Under the pieces are notes generated by a model. The model made no database searches. It was given only the letters and a program-made list of their open reading frames with translations, and was not told where the DNA came from. From JABDQA01 sp963759125 (GTDB taxonomy: Bacteria; Desulfobacterota; Desulfobulbia; Desulfobulbales; Desulfocapsaceae), in contig CAVWXN010000007.1 in assembly GCA_963759125.1 (NCBI GenBank), positions 1-64,000 of the forward strand: a DNA stretch of 64,000 nt. The letters run 5' to 3'. The position numbers and the translations under genes are program-made. Positions 48,347 to 58,408 of the stretch are shown piece after piece (positions within the stretch are counted from its first letter, which is position 1; the number at the start of each line of letters is the position of its first letter).

Positions 48347-49990
48347 CTATGTAGAGCCTGCGATAAGTTTTTTCATTAATTGCTGGGCTTTGTCCAGAAA
48401 AGGGCCAAAGGTCTCCCGGTCCAGTGCGCTTATCCCCACACCCTCCCGTCCAATCACCTCTTCTCGGGTCTCGTCTATATCGATAAGATCAGTTTTGTTG
48501 AACACTTTCAAACAGGGAATCCGGCCCAGCCCGAGTTCCTCCAGAAGTCCCTCGACCACCTCAACCTGGTGACGAAATGAGGGGTTTGATATATCGATCA
48601 CATGCACCAGCAAGTCCGCCTCCTCCAGCTCCTCTAAAGTTGCTTTGAAAGCCTGTAGAAGATCCTTTGGAAGATGGTTGATGAAGCCGACGGTGTCGGT
48701 GATGATCACTTCTATTTCCTGAGGAAACCTGAGTCGTCTGCTGGTTGGGTCCAGAGTCGCGAAGAGCTTATCTTCGGCGATGATGGCGCTATCGGTCAGC
48801 GAGTTCAAAAGCGTCGATTTGCCGGCATTGGTATAGCCGACCAGCGAGATGACCGGCAGATCTTTTTTCCTGCGCTTGGCCCGGCGGCGGTAGCGCTCTC
48901 TGCCCACGGCTTTGAGCTCTTTGGCCAGTTTCGCCAGACGGTCGTTAATCCGTCGCCGATCGATCTCCAGTTTGGTCTCACCCGGTCCTCGGGCACCGAT
49001 TCCACCGGTCAATCGTGAGAGTGCGTCGTCTCTGGAACTGAGACGCGGCAGCATATACTTGAGCTGGGCCATTTCAACCTGCAGTTTCCCTTCCCTGCTC
49101 ATCGCCCGATGGGCGAAAATATCGAGAATGAGCTGGGTACGATCTATTACCCTGAGATCGGTAAAATCAGTGATCGATCTGATCTGGGACGGATTGAGCT
49201 CCTGGTTGAAGATCAACAGGTTGGCATCCAAGCGCAGGGCGGCAATGACGATTTCGGTCAATTTGCCTCGCCCTAAAATAAAACGGGGATTGATTTTGTT
49301 GCGCCGCTGCAGCACTTCGTCGAGCACCAGAATATCATCGGATCGAGCCAGTTCTCTGAGTTCCTCCACGGAGGCTTCGGCCTGCAGCCTCGGTTCGGTG
49401 GAGACACTGATCAGGATTGCCCGATCCCGTTCCCGATCGAGATGGGCGGTCCGACGCTGACGGCTGAATTCCTCTTCGAGGGCCCGGACCAGTTCATCGA
49501 ACCCCGCCGGCTGTCTGGCCGGGTGAACCGGATCGAGAAAACTCCACATCTGACCGTTTTCACCGATTGGCAGCAGATGGGCGGAATAGAGCTTGTCCGG
49601 CAAACCCTCCGGGGTGATCTTCAGGACCGACATCAAATCAAGCCTGAGAAAGAGCAGATCCATCAGATCGTCGTCGGTAAGGTCCTCTCCACCCGGATGG
49701 GTATGAACCAGTCTCAAGCCCCTGAGTCTGCCTCCGGCTGCACGTATCTGGCTCAATTTCGGGATCAACAGACCATTGTAATCACCGACGATCACCAGCT
49801 CAATTTTCCCGGATCGGTGGATCAGCACCCCGATCTGCCGATTCAGCTCATGGGAAAGTTCACAGAGAGTCCGGGCCATTTCGGGACCAATGATCAGGTC
49901 ACGCTGAACCCGTCGGCTGCCCACTCGCTCCAGTACCCTGAGATGGTTTTTTTTCAGTCCCTGAGTATTTCCACAGACCCTGGCGATGAT
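48347..49990 (-). CDS. hflX: Ribosome-associated GTPase HflX
   Basis: GTPase that splits stalled or stressed ribosomes. About 547 residues. The HflX domain has INPRFILGRGKLTEI, DRTQLILDIFAHRA, the glycine-rich GGIGARGPGETKLEIDRRRI and the G domain VGYTNAGKSTLLNSL, TDTVGFI and NKTD. The conserved N-terminus (RVCGNTQGLKKNHLRVLERV) lies upstream of the first standard start (GTG 49924), so translation must begin earlier. In that frame only ATC or TTA codons are available next to GGGAGG, at the end of the cytochrome gene. The true start is therefore hidden by a base error or uses a rare codon. Confidence 0.9.
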   Translation of the reverse strand: MIARVCGNTQGLKKNHLRVLERVGSRRVQRDLIIGPEMARTLCELSHELNRQIGVLIHRSGKIELVIVGDYNGLLIPKLSQIRAAGGRLRGLRLVHTHPGGEDLTDDDLMDLLFLRLDLMSVLKITPEGLPDKLYSAHLLPIGENGQMWSFLDPVHPARQPAGFDELVRALEEEFSRQRRTAHLDRERDRAILISVSTEPRLQAEASVEELRELARSDDILVLDEVLQRRNKINPRFILGRGKLTEIVIAALRLDANLLIFNQELNPSQIRSITDFTDLRVIDRTQLILDIFAHRAMSREGKLQVEMAQLKYMLPRLSSRDDALSRLTGGIGARGPGETKLEIDRRRINDRLAKLAKELKAVGRERYRRRAKRRKKDLPVISLVGYTNAGKSTLLNSLTDSAIIAEDKLFATLDPTSRRLRFPQEIEVIITDTVGFINHLPKDLLQAFKATLEELEEADLLVHVIDISNPSFRHQVEVVEGLLEELGLGRIPCLKVFNKTDLIDIDETREEVIGREGVGISALDRETFGPFLDKAQQLMKKLIAGST

Positions 49991-51828
49991 TAATCCTCCC
50001 TGCTCTCTGCCTGATCGCTGTGAGCCTTCTCGGGCCAGTCGGCCAGCGCCATCGTGTTGTCAGCATCTTTACGCGGGCAAAGGGTCTGCTGGTTGTAGGT
50101 CGTCCAGATCGGATCCTGGTAACTGTCGTGGCAGTCAACGCACAGCCCGACCCGGAGAATGGCCTTGAGTTCAGGGCCGTTGAAAGCTCTGAGGTCGGCC
50201 CTTGAACCATGTTGAAGCTGAGTGCCGTCTAAAGCAACAAAACTGTCCAGACCTACCGTTTCACCGGCTTCAGTCTGTATTCCCGTATCCAGAGGTTTGA
50301 ACTTGACCTCATTATCTACCAGTGCCAGCGATCCTTCACCCAGACCTACTGTTTTGGTGGAGCCGTGACAGTCGATGCACGCCCGCCCTTTTTCCTGGGT
50401 TGTATGAGGGTTGATCGCCGCCATGGTAAAACGGTTGAAACTGCCTTCCAGCTCCCCTTCCTCATCAAACAGGGTAACTATATCCTGACAGCCGGGAGTG
50501 ACGATAACCACCTCGTCTTTCCAGAGGCCGAGCATCGGTTTGCGATAGCGGATATAGGAACGCCCCTCTTCCCAGCGTCCTGCTGTCTGGGTAAGGCTCA
50601 ATTTGTCCAGGTGGGTGGCAGATTTGTCGCGCTTGGCATGGCAGCCGTAACATTGGGGTACCCAGGTAGAGTGGCAGGCTTCACAGGTGACCCGTTTGTG
50701 TGGTTCAAAATCGCAGACTCCGGCTTTGGGCTGACGCAGCTCGTATTTTTTTTCGTCATTCTTGCCAAACAGATGATAATTCTCGTCTATCTTTTCAACA
50801 TTGGTCAGCTCGTTGTTCTTCCGGGTTGTCCCCGGTTCAGCCTGATGACAGACTTCACAGGATATTTCGAGTTGATCTTCGTAGTGGGCGTAGCTGGTTC
50901 CATCACCCATAACCTCTTCTCTGGTGTGACAATCGATGCAGGACATGCCCCGCCGGTGGTGAATGTCATCGGCCAGTTTCAGATAGAAGCGCTCGCCAGG
51001 CATACGCTGGGAAGAGAGTTGACCGGCTTCGTAGGGAGTGCCGTACCCCTCCGATTCAAACACACCGATATAAGCGAGTCCGATGCGTCCCGAGCGGTTG
51101 TGACAGCGGATGCAGTTGTCGTCTATGACCTTGCTGGTGATCAGCGGATGAATTTTCTCCTTATCCTCTTCTTCCCAGGTATCATCATCGGATTCAGTGA
51201 CTCCAGGACGTTCGGCTCCCGCCGGCATGATGAAATGACAGGCTGAGCAGCCGCCGCCTTTTTCGTTGAAAAAGGCCGGTGCATCGGGCAGATCGTTCTT
51301 CTGTTTCCAGAGATGACAGGTTGCGCACAGTTTGCGGTAGTAGTCAAGTGCCAGTGAGGTCTGACCGCTGTCCAGCAGTTGCTCGACCGTCATTTCGGTG
51401 TCCTGGCTGTCACTTTCACCCCAATAGTAGAGAAGGGTCCCCAGAATTCCCCGGTTGGTGGCCATCAATGAATTTTTCACCTTCTGTGCATCGGCAGGAT
51501 GACACCCTTCGATGCTGCAGGTCTTTTCAACTACCCGCAGATCTCCGGGGTTGATAACCATATCTTGGTGAGCCAGATCTTTATCGATGGCAAGAGGGTC
51601 GCCAAGATGGCAAGGGGTGCAGCCGATGACCCTGACATCATGGGCAGGATCAAGCTTTTCCTTGGTATGGCACTCGAGGCACATATCAACCCGCCCCGAG
51701 GTGGTGATCTGAATCTGCTCAGGCCGCTCGAGTCGATATTCCCGATAGACGAGGATTACCACCAGAACCAGAATGATGACGAGCGCCAGCGCGGTCGACA
51801 ACGTTTTTAGTGAGAAAAGGTGTTTCAT
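49990..51828 (-). CDS. Membrane-anchored multiheme cytochrome c, 12 predicted haem sites
   Basis: 612-residue protein with one N-terminal signal-anchor helix (TALALVIILVLVVILVY) and a periplasmic body. I count 11 CxxCH sites (CLECH, CTPCH, CATCH, CSACH, CIRCH, CIDCH, CEVCH, CEACH, CYGCH, CIDCH, CVDCH) plus one CSIEGCH, a CX4CH site of the kind used in some cytochromes c3. It should carry electrons between the quinone pool or periplasmic dehydrogenases and a further acceptor. No quinol dehydrogenase, porin or other cytochrome gene lies next to it. Neighbours are nadE and hflX, with which it nearly overlaps. I cannot assign it to a named complex. Confidence 0.88.
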   Translation of the reverse strand: MKHLFSLKTLSTALALVIILVLVVILVYREYRLERPEQIQITTSGRVDMCLECHTKEKLDPAHDVRVIGCTPCHLGDPLAIDKDLAHQDMVINPGDLRVVEKTCSIEGCHPADAQKVKNSLMATNRGILGTLLYYWGESDSQDTEMTVEQLLDSGQTSLALDYYRKLCATCHLWKQKNDLPDAPAFFNEKGGGCSACHFIMPAGAERPGVTESDDDTWEEEDKEKIHPLITSKVIDDNCIRCHNRSGRIGLAYIGVFESEGYGTPYEAGQLSSQRMPGERFYLKLADDIHHRRGMSCIDCHTREEVMGDGTSYAHYEDQLEISCEVCHQAEPGTTRKNNELTNVEKIDENYHLFGKNDEKKYELRQPKAGVCDFEPHKRVTCEACHSTWVPQCYGCHAKRDKSATHLDKLSLTQTAGRWEEGRSYIRYRKPMLGLWKDEVVIVTPGCQDIVTLFDEEGELEGSFNRFTMAAINPHTTQEKGRACIDCHGSTKTVGLGEGSLALVDNEVKFKPLDTGIQTEAGETVGLDSFVALDGTQLQHGSRADLRAFNGPELKAILRVGLCVDCHDSYQDPIWTTYNQQTLCPRKDADNTMALADWPEKAHSDQAESRED

Positions 51829-51840
51829 GAGCAGCGCAAC

Positions 51841-53487
51841 TCAACCATGATAGTTCTGAACGTTGGGCAGACGCCGGCCAATTCCAAAGGCCTTGCTGGT
51901 AACTTTCAGTCCCATCGGTGCCTGCTTGCGCTTATACTCGTTGATTCTGATCCGACGGACAATATCGTCGACCACGGTGGGATCGAAGCCCCGTTCCACT
52001 ATTTCGTCCCTGCCATAGCCGTCTTCAAGATAAAGCTCCAGGATCTGGTCGAGCAGTTCATAGGGTGGCAGATCGTCCTGATCGCGCTGGTCCGGCTTCA
52101 ACTCCGCTGACGGGGCTTTTTCTAGAATGCGGGCCGGGATGATGTCGCCGCTGCGGTTTATGAAGCGGGCCAGTTCGTAAACCAATTGCTTGGGAACATC
52201 TGATATCACCGCCAACCCCCCGCTCATGTCGCCGTAAAGAGTGCAGTAGCCGACCGCCATCTCGCTCTTATTGCCGGTGGTCAGGAGCAGATGATTGAAC
52301 TTGTTGGACAGGGCCATCAAAAGATTCCCGCGAATCCTCGCCTGAATATTTTGTTCGGTGACATCTTCCTCGCAGTCGGCAAACATGGGTTCAAGGGATT
52401 TAAGATAGCCGTCGAAAAGATCGGAAATGGGCAGCACCTCAAAGCGACAGCCGCAACCCCGGGCCAGCCCCTCGGCGTCCTCCAGCGACTCCTTGGAACT
52501 GTAGGGGGACGGCAGGGCAATACCGAGCACATTCTCTGGTCCCAAAGCCCTCGCCGCCAGGGCAGCGGTCAGGGCCGAGTCGATACCGCCGGAAAGCCCG
52601 AGAACCGCCTTGCTGAAACCGCTTTTGGTGACATAATCGTGAATGCCCATGACCAGCGCATCATGTATCAGCTCCACTTCCTCAATTTCCTGTGGATTTC
52701 TGATCTCACCGCTCCAGTCGCCGGTGTCAACGACCACCATATCCTCTTCGAAGTGAGCCGCCCGGGCAATGGTTTCTCCGGATCCGTCCAGAGCCAGACT
52801 GGCGCCATCAAAGAGCAGGGAATCCTGGCCTCCCACCTGGTTCACATAGATGAACGGAGTCCGGTATTGATCGATCAGTGACGAAAATATCGACTGACGA
52901 ATTCTACTTTTGCCCCGATGAAACGGTGAAGCGGAGACATTGATAAGTAGATCAAGGGAACAACCCTCCCGGTGGGCCAGATCAAAAAGCGCCTCCACCG
53001 GCCTGCTGCGGTAATCGTCAACGGCGTAGTGCCAGATGTCCTCACAGACGGTCACGCCGATGGTCAGTCCGCCACAGGAAAATAGCGTGGTGGGCTGACC
53101 CGGTTCAAAGTAGCGATTCTCATCGAACACATCATATTCGGGCAACAATTGTTTTCTGGTTTTGTGAACGATTTCCTTGTTTCTGGCCACAAAGACCGAG
53201 TTGTAGAGCGGCTTCCCGGTTGCTTCCAAACCTCTCTCAAAACAGCCAAACATCACTGAGATCGGCGGCAGCCCTAAAATCATGGCATTTACAGCTGCCT
53301 CATGGTCCTCTAAAAAGGATGATCTTTCGAGCAAATCGAGGGGCGGATAGCCGGATACGGCCAGTTCAGGGAAAACGGCGAGATCACATCCCAGGTCTGC
53401 AGCCTGGTGGGCAGAGAGGATGATCTTTGCACAATTGTTCTCAAAATCACCGATTACCGGATTCAACTGAATAAGAGCAATCTTCAA
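51841..53487 (-). CDS. nadE: Glutamine-dependent NAD synthetase
   Basis: Amidates nicotinate adenine dinucleotide to NAD, using glutamine. 548 residues: an N-terminal nitrilase-type glutaminase domain (VFPELAVSGYPP with the Glu, RKQLLPEYDVFDENRYFEPG with the Lys, VTVCEDIWHY with the Cys) and a C-terminal synthetase domain with the PP-loop GLSGGIDSALTAALAA and TTGNKSEMAVGYCTLYGDMSGG. The frame is intact. It lies 12 bp upstream of the cytochrome gene. Confidence 0.96.
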   Translation of the reverse strand: MKIALIQLNPVIGDFENNCAKIILSAHQAADLGCDLAVFPELAVSGYPPLDLLERSSFLEDHEAAVNAMILGLPPISVMFGCFERGLEATGKPLYNSVFVARNKEIVHKTRKQLLPEYDVFDENRYFEPGQPTTLFSCGGLTIGVTVCEDIWHYAVDDYRSRPVEALFDLAHREGCSLDLLINVSASPFHRGKSRIRQSIFSSLIDQYRTPFIYVNQVGGQDSLLFDGASLALDGSGETIARAAHFEEDMVVVDTGDWSGEIRNPQEIEEVELIHDALVMGIHDYVTKSGFSKAVLGLSGGIDSALTAALAARALGPENVLGIALPSPYSSKESLEDAEGLARGCGCRFEVLPISDLFDGYLKSLEPMFADCEEDVTEQNIQARIRGNLLMALSNKFNHLLLTTGNKSEMAVGYCTLYGDMSGGLAVISDVPKQLVYELARFINRSGDIIPARILEKAPSAELKPDQRDQDDLPPYELLDQILELYLEDGYGRDEIVERGFDPTVVDDIVRRIRINEYKRKQAPMGLKVTSKAFGIGRRLPNVQNYHG

Positions 53488-53587
53488 TTGGCAAACTCCA
53501 TTTTTTATAAACTACTTACGACGCCTGTGGCGCTTATCATCCGAATGAGTGCATAAAGGTGCCAGTCAAGATGATAATTGTCGATCA

Positions 53588-53694
53588 AAACCAAGACGCG
53601 TGGCTGAATTTTACCGCTGCCATAGTTACGTCCAGGGTAAAATTTTCACGCGCAACGCCGGGATTGAGCGAAAAGACAATTTTTAAGATAGCTA
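53588..53694. repeat. Diverged copy of the 22.2-kb intergenic repeat
   Basis: Shares TAAAATTTTCACGCGCAACGC, GAGCGAAAAGA and AATTTTTAAGATAGC with the element at 22179-22321, about 70-75 percent identical over roughly 105 bp by eye. Its terminal inverted repeats are eroded. It fills most of the nadE-mltG spacer. Confidence 0.65.
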
Positions 53695-53750
53695 TAAAAG
53701 ATAGCAGAAGAAAAGAATATTTCCACTAATCCATTGCCATCGGGAAGATT

Positions 53751-54815
53751 TTATCGTTGATATTTTTGTACCGCCCGGTTGTGTTCGCGCAGGCTGGTGG
53801 AGAACTGGTGGGAACCGTCATTTTTGGAGACAAAATAAAGATACTTGGTGTCGACAGGAGTGAGTACAGCCTGAAGTGATTCGCTGCCCGGGCTGCAGAT
53901 GGGGCCAGGTGGCAGACCGCCAATCTGGTAGGTGTTATAGGGAGTAGGCGTATTGAGATCCTTCTTTGTGAGCGTACCGTTAAAGTTTTCGATACCGTAA
54001 ATTACCGTCGGATCAGACTGGATTTTCATGCCCCGCCTGAGCCGATTGTGAAACACCGAGGCAATCACCGGGCGCTCGTCCGCCTTACCAGTCTCCTTTT
54101 CGACGATCGAGGCCAGGGTAAACACCTGATGTCTGGTCAGCTCAGTGTCCCCCCTCTCAAGTGAGCCGTAGACCTCAAGTGCGCGCTTGACCAGCCGAGC
54201 GAGAATTTTCTCCTCACCCGGGGAAGGCTTGATCAGACTATAGGTGTCCGGGAAAAGATATCCTTCCAGGCTCGACCGGGGTTCAAGTCCCAATTCGGCA
54301 ATGAAACCGGAATCCCGGGCCAGATCCAGAAAACGATCCCTGTCGATCCAATTGTCTGCGGCAAAGATGTCGGCGATCTCCTCCATCCTCAGCCCCTCGA
54401 CCACGGTGAGCTGGTGTTGAACCGGATCGGCAGAGACAAGCTGCTTCAGGAGATCGACCGGGCTCTGGTTGGCATCGAGCCTGAATTCACCGGCCGGCAG
54501 TTTCGATGAGACCCCCAGAATCCTGGTTAACAGAAGAAAACGGAAATCCCCTTTCAGCAGATCAGCACTCTCGAGAAGGTCGCCAATCTGTTCTACGGAG
54601 GCACCTTTGGGGATAAATACGGTATTCTGGGAAAATGCTGCCTGCGGCCCCGGTGACAGGGCATAGTGGGCGAACCAGCCAATTAATGCGCCAGCCACCA
54701 CCAAAAGAACAAGGGACGCTCCCAGGACGCCCCTCAGCAAAGAAATATTTTTTGATCTATTTGTTTTATCGGTTCGCTCGCCTGCTGACGAATCCTTACT
54801 TTCAGGCGGCTGCAC
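53751..54815 (-). CDS. mltG: Endolytic murein transglycosylase
   Basis: Cleaves nascent glycan strands at the inner membrane, setting their length. 354 residues: a cytoplasmic N-terminus, one transmembrane helix (LLRGVLGASLVLLVVAGALIGWFAHYAL), a LysM-like part (FIPKGASVEQIGDLL), and the YceG domain with LEGYLFPDTYSL, TLASIVEKETGKADERPVIASVFHNRL (catalytic Glu) and IQSDPTVIYG. The end (SLREHNRAVQKYQR) matches the family. Its start overlaps the end of lon by 14 bp. Confidence 0.95.
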   Translation of the reverse strand: MQPPESKDSSAGERTDKTNRSKNISLLRGVLGASLVLLVVAGALIGWFAHYALSPGPQAAFSQNTVFIPKGASVEQIGDLLESADLLKGDFRFLLLTRILGVSSKLPAGEFRLDANQSPVDLLKQLVSADPVQHQLTVVEGLRMEEIADIFAADNWIDRDRFLDLARDSGFIAELGLEPRSSLEGYLFPDTYSLIKPSPGEEKILARLVKRALEVYGSLERGDTELTRHQVFTLASIVEKETGKADERPVIASVFHNRLRRGMKIQSDPTVIYGIENFNGTLTKKDLNTPTPYNTYQIGGLPPGPICSPGSESLQAVLTPVDTKYLYFVSKNDGSHQFSTSLREHNRAVQKYQR

Positions 54816-57219
54816 GTCTGCTTTTGCGGCGCTTTACTTTATCAGGCTTCTTGAATGCGAGCCCGATCACTTCATCCATATCCTTGACCGGATGAAACTT
54901 CATCCGCTTCCTGATTTCTTCGGGAATTTCTACCAATTCTTTCTGATTCTGCTCGGGAATTATGACATTTAGTATACCAACCCGCAGGGCGGCCAGCGCT
55001 TTCTCTTTTAATCCGCCGATGGGAAGCACCCTGCCCCTGAGGGTCACCTCTCCCGTCATGGCCAGATCCCGTCTGACCTTCCTTCCGGAGATGACTGAGT
55101 AGAGTGCCGTTGCTATGGTAATACCGGCCGAAGGACCATCCTTGGGAATGGCACCGGCCGGCACATGGATGTGAATATCAGTCTGATCAAAGAAATCTTT
55201 CTGTACTTTCAGGTCTTCTGACCGGCTGCGGCAATAGGTCAACGCCGCCTGGGCAGATTCCTTCATCACCTCGCCCAGTTGGCCAGTGAGGATCAGTTTG
55301 CCCTTACCGGGCATCTGATTAATTTCGATATGAAGAATTTCTCCCCCCACTTCGGTCCAGGCCAGGCCGGTCACCAGTCCGGGCTGATCCAGCGTCTCAA
55401 TCTCTGATTCCGGAATGATCTTTGGCGGTCCCAGATATTTGTCGAGGTTTCTGGTCGATACCGAATATGGTCCTTTGCCGCCTTCGGCTATCTTTCTTGC
55501 CACTTTGCGGCAGATCTTGGAAATCTCCCGCTCCAGGTTTCTGAGCCCGGCTTCCAGGGTATAATGGGTAATGATACGGGTGATGGTAGCGTCGGTAATC
55601 TTCAACTGGCTTTTCTTGATGCCGTTTTCGGATATCTGACGGGGCAGCAGATAGCGGTTGGCGATAACCAGCTTTTCTTCAAGCGTATAACCTGACAGCC
55701 TGATCACCTCCATCCGGTCCAGCAGCGGGCCGGGTATCGTATCAGACATGTTGGCCGTGGTGATAAACATCACCTTGGACAAATCCAAAGGCAGATTCAG
55801 GTAGTGATCGGAAAACTCGAAATTCTGTTCGGGATCGAGGACCTCGAGCAGTGCCGACGAAGGGTCGCCCCGGTAGTCGGCGCCAACTTTGTCGATCTCG
55901 TCCATCATGAATACCGGGTTATTTGACTTAACCGTCTTCAACCCTTGCACGATCCGGCCGGGCATCGCCCCGATGTAGGTGCGCCGGTGGCCGCGGATCT
56001 CCGCCTCGTCCTTCATACCGCCGAGCGATATGCGGTGGAATTTTCGCCCCATGGCCCGGGCAATGGATTGCCCCAGCGAGGTTTTCCCTACTCCCGGAGG
56101 ACCGACGAAACAGAGAATAGGGCCTTTGGTCGACCGATTCAGCTTACGGACGGCAAGAAACTCGAGAATACGCTCCTTGACCCGATCGAGTCCGTAATGA
56201 TCCTCATCGAGTACCTGCTTTGCCAGTTTCAGATCAAGAAGATCCTTGGTACCCTTTTTCCAGGGAACGTCAAGAATCCAGTCGATATAGGTGCGAATGA
56301 TGGTCGCCTCAGATGAATCGGGGTGCATCATTTCCATGCGCCGAAGCTGTTTGCGGGCTTCCTTGCGAATGGGCTTCGGCATCTTGGTCTTTTTCAGCTT
56401 CTTTTCAAGGTCGTCAAGTTCCTGGCTGCGCTCGTCACCGTCCCCGAGTTCCTTCTGCAGCGCATGAAGCTGCTCCCTGAGGATGTATTCCCGCTGAGAC
56501 CTGCTCATCTCCTCCTTGGCTTCATTCTGGATCTTGGCCTGGACGGTAGAGACTTCGAGTTCCTTGCTGAGCAGCGTGTTGACCAACCTCAGCCGCTTTA
56601 TAGGATTGACTTCTTCGAGAATAGCCTGGGATTCGGGAATCTTGAGTCGCAGGTTCGAGCCGATCAGATCAGCCAAGCGGCCTGGATCTTCAATATTGTT
56701 GATAATCATCATCAGGTCCGCGGAGAGGATACCGCGCAGCGACATGATTTTTTCGGTCTGCTCCCGGACGGTTCTCATCAGGGCTTCGACCTCAACGTCT
56801 ATCTCGCCGGTTTCCTCATCTTCGACAACCTCGACGGTCACCTGGTAGCTCGGTTCGGTGCGGACATACTTGGTCACCCTGGCTTTGGACATGGCCTGGA
56901 CCAGTACCTTGAGACGCCCGTCAGGAAGTTTCAGGGTCCTCATGATCATACAGACCATACCGACGGAGTAGAGATCTTCGGGACCGGGGTCGTCCTTGGT
57001 GGCATCCCGCTGGGTGACCAGCATCAGCAGTTTATCGCTGTTCAGGGCCTCATTTACCGCTTCCACCGAGCCAGGCCGGCCGACGAACAACGGGATAATC
57101 ATATAGTTAAATATGACAACATCCCTGACTGCCATCATCGGCAGTTCTTCGGGGATATCGATATCTTCGGTTTTGGAGAGATCATCCATACCGATACTGA
57201 GCGAATCGTTGAACTCCAC
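54802..57219 (-). CDS. lon: ATP-dependent protease La
   Basis: Cytoplasmic AAA+ serine protease, 805 residues. The N-terminal substrate domain starts ELPMMAVRDVVIFNYMIIPLFVGR. The ATPase has Walker A GPPGVGKTSLGQSIA and Walker B PVFMMDEIDKVG, and the protease domain has AIPKDGPSAGITIA with the catalytic Ser and GGLKEKALAALRVGI with the Lys. A basic tail (KVKRRKSRRAAA) ends it. The frame is intact. Confidence 0.97.
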   Translation of the reverse strand: MEFNDSLSIGMDDLSKTEDIDIPEELPMMAVRDVVIFNYMIIPLFVGRPGSVEAVNEALNSDKLLMLVTQRDATKDDPGPEDLYSVGMVCMIMRTLKLPDGRLKVLVQAMSKARVTKYVRTEPSYQVTVEVVEDEETGEIDVEVEALMRTVREQTEKIMSLRGILSADLMMIINNIEDPGRLADLIGSNLRLKIPESQAILEEVNPIKRLRLVNTLLSKELEVSTVQAKIQNEAKEEMSRSQREYILREQLHALQKELGDGDERSQELDDLEKKLKKTKMPKPIRKEARKQLRRMEMMHPDSSEATIIRTYIDWILDVPWKKGTKDLLDLKLAKQVLDEDHYGLDRVKERILEFLAVRKLNRSTKGPILCFVGPPGVGKTSLGQSIARAMGRKFHRISLGGMKDEAEIRGHRRTYIGAMPGRIVQGLKTVKSNNPVFMMDEIDKVGADYRGDPSSALLEVLDPEQNFEFSDHYLNLPLDLSKVMFITTANMSDTIPGPLLDRMEVIRLSGYTLEEKLVIANRYLLPRQISENGIKKSQLKITDATITRIITHYTLEAGLRNLEREISKICRKVARKIAEGGKGPYSVSTRNLDKYLGPPKIIPESEIETLDQPGLVTGLAWTEVGGEILHIEINQMPGKGKLILTGQLGEVMKESAQAALTYCRSRSEDLKVQKDFFDQTDIHIHVPAGAIPKDGPSAGITIATALYSVISGRKVRRDLAMTGEVTLRGRVLPIGGLKEKALAALRVGILNVIIPEQNQKELVEIPEEIRKRMKFHPVKDMDEVIGLAFKKPDKVKRRKSRRAAA

Positions 57220-57496
57220 ACATACCTCCAGAATCGCCGGCGAAGATCACTGTCACCCTGCCGGCCGATCAAAATTTTGCCGAGCCGGCACTCGTACTTA
57301 TCAGTAAATACCGGTTTAAACGCACCCTTAAAAGCCGGTCAAAAGCTAAACATTTGAGCTGGTGAAGTCAAGCAGGATCAGTGGGGTGCAAACCGACCGC
57401 AGGAAAAATCTTGAACAATTCACCCATTTCAACAATAGTGGTTTGTTTCCCAGGATTTTTTTAATTTTCCACCATCGCTTCATCTCGAGGGAGTCC

Positions 57497-58294
57497 ATGC
57501 TCATTGCTGAAATTCTTTTTGATCTCAAAAACTTTTCCCATGCCGCACTTTTCAGCCCCGACCGACCCGTCTGGTCAGCCCTGCAGGACCTGAAAACGTA
57601 TATGGACAAGTTCAGCTACCCGGCAGATCTGTTCGACTGCCTGGCCGATGGGATAGCCGCCAGGGAACATCTTGTTGTGTATCGCGGTGAACTGATCGAC
57701 GGCGGTCAATGTCATATAGAGTATGGCGACACCCTGCGGGGCGAGCTGCTAATCAGCCGTGCCGGCAAAGTGCTTGACGGGGCCTCGCTGATCATGGCCG
57801 GTGCCGTTTTCCAGGGCAGCAGGATCGCTATCGGGGAGGGGGTTCTGATCGAGGGAGGTTCAACCATCAAGTCGCCAACAATTATCGGCAACAGAACAGA
57901 GGTGCGCCAGAGTGCCTACCTGAGGGGCTACTGCCTGATCGGCGACCGGTGTGTCGTGGGCCACACCACCGAGGTGAAACATTCCGTCTTCCTCGATGAT
58001 GCCAAAGCCGGCCATTTTGCCTACCTCGGTGACAGCATCATCGGCAGCAATGGGAACCTCGGCGCCGGCACCAAATGCGCCAATCTCAGATTCATACCCG
58101 GCAACGTCCAGGTCAGCTATGAAGGCAAATTGTTCAATACCGGTATGCGCAAATTCGGTGCCATTCTTGGTGACAGGGCCCAAACCGGCTGCAACTCTGT
58201 TACCAGTCCCGGAACCATTATTGCCAAGGGGTCCTTTCTGATGCCCAATAGCACAGCCGCATCGGGTTTCCACTCGGCAAGAAAGATTGGTTAA
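57497..58294 (+). CDS. Left-handed beta-helix nucleotidyl/acetyltransferase-like protein
   Basis: 265-residue protein resembling the C-terminal acetyltransferase half of GlmU-type enzymes, without the pyrophosphorylase half. The first 65 residues are unlike that family. Hexapeptide turns then run from about residue 75, including GAVFQGSRIAIGEGVLIEGGSTIKSPTIIGN, HTTEVKHSVFLDDAKAGHFAYLGDSIIGSNGNLGAGTKCANL and GCNSVTSPGTIIAKGS. The histidine-rich HTTEVKHS loop matches the GlmU active-site region. ATG at 57497 is chosen because GAGGGAG precedes it. The sugar substrate is unknown. It is divergent from lon. Confidence 0.75.
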   Translation: MLIAEILFDLKNFSHAALFSPDRPVWSALQDLKTYMDKFSYPADLFDCLADGIAAREHLVVYRGELIDGGQCHIEYGDTLRGELLISRAGKVLDGASLIMAGAVFQGSRIAIGEGVLIEGGSTIKSPTIIGNRTEVRQSAYLRGYCLIGDRCVVGHTTEVKHSVFLDDAKAGHFAYLGDSIIGSNGNLGAGTKCANLRFIPGNVQVSYEGKLFNTGMRKFGAILGDRAQTGCNSVTSPGTIIAKGSFLMPNSTAASGFHSARKIG

Positions 58295-58408
58295 AGATAG
58301 GCCAACCAGATCAGGTAAGTTTTAGAGGAGCTCTGGGAGCACGGTAAGAAGGCGCCCCAGTAAGCTAGGCTGCATGGTGAGAAAGATGGGGCGTATCTTG
58401 CCAACGCT

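Noticed and set aside
54270..54300. GGTTCAAGTCCC resembling a tRNA T-loop
   Set aside because: It lies inside the intact mltG gene and no cloverleaf can be drawn around it.
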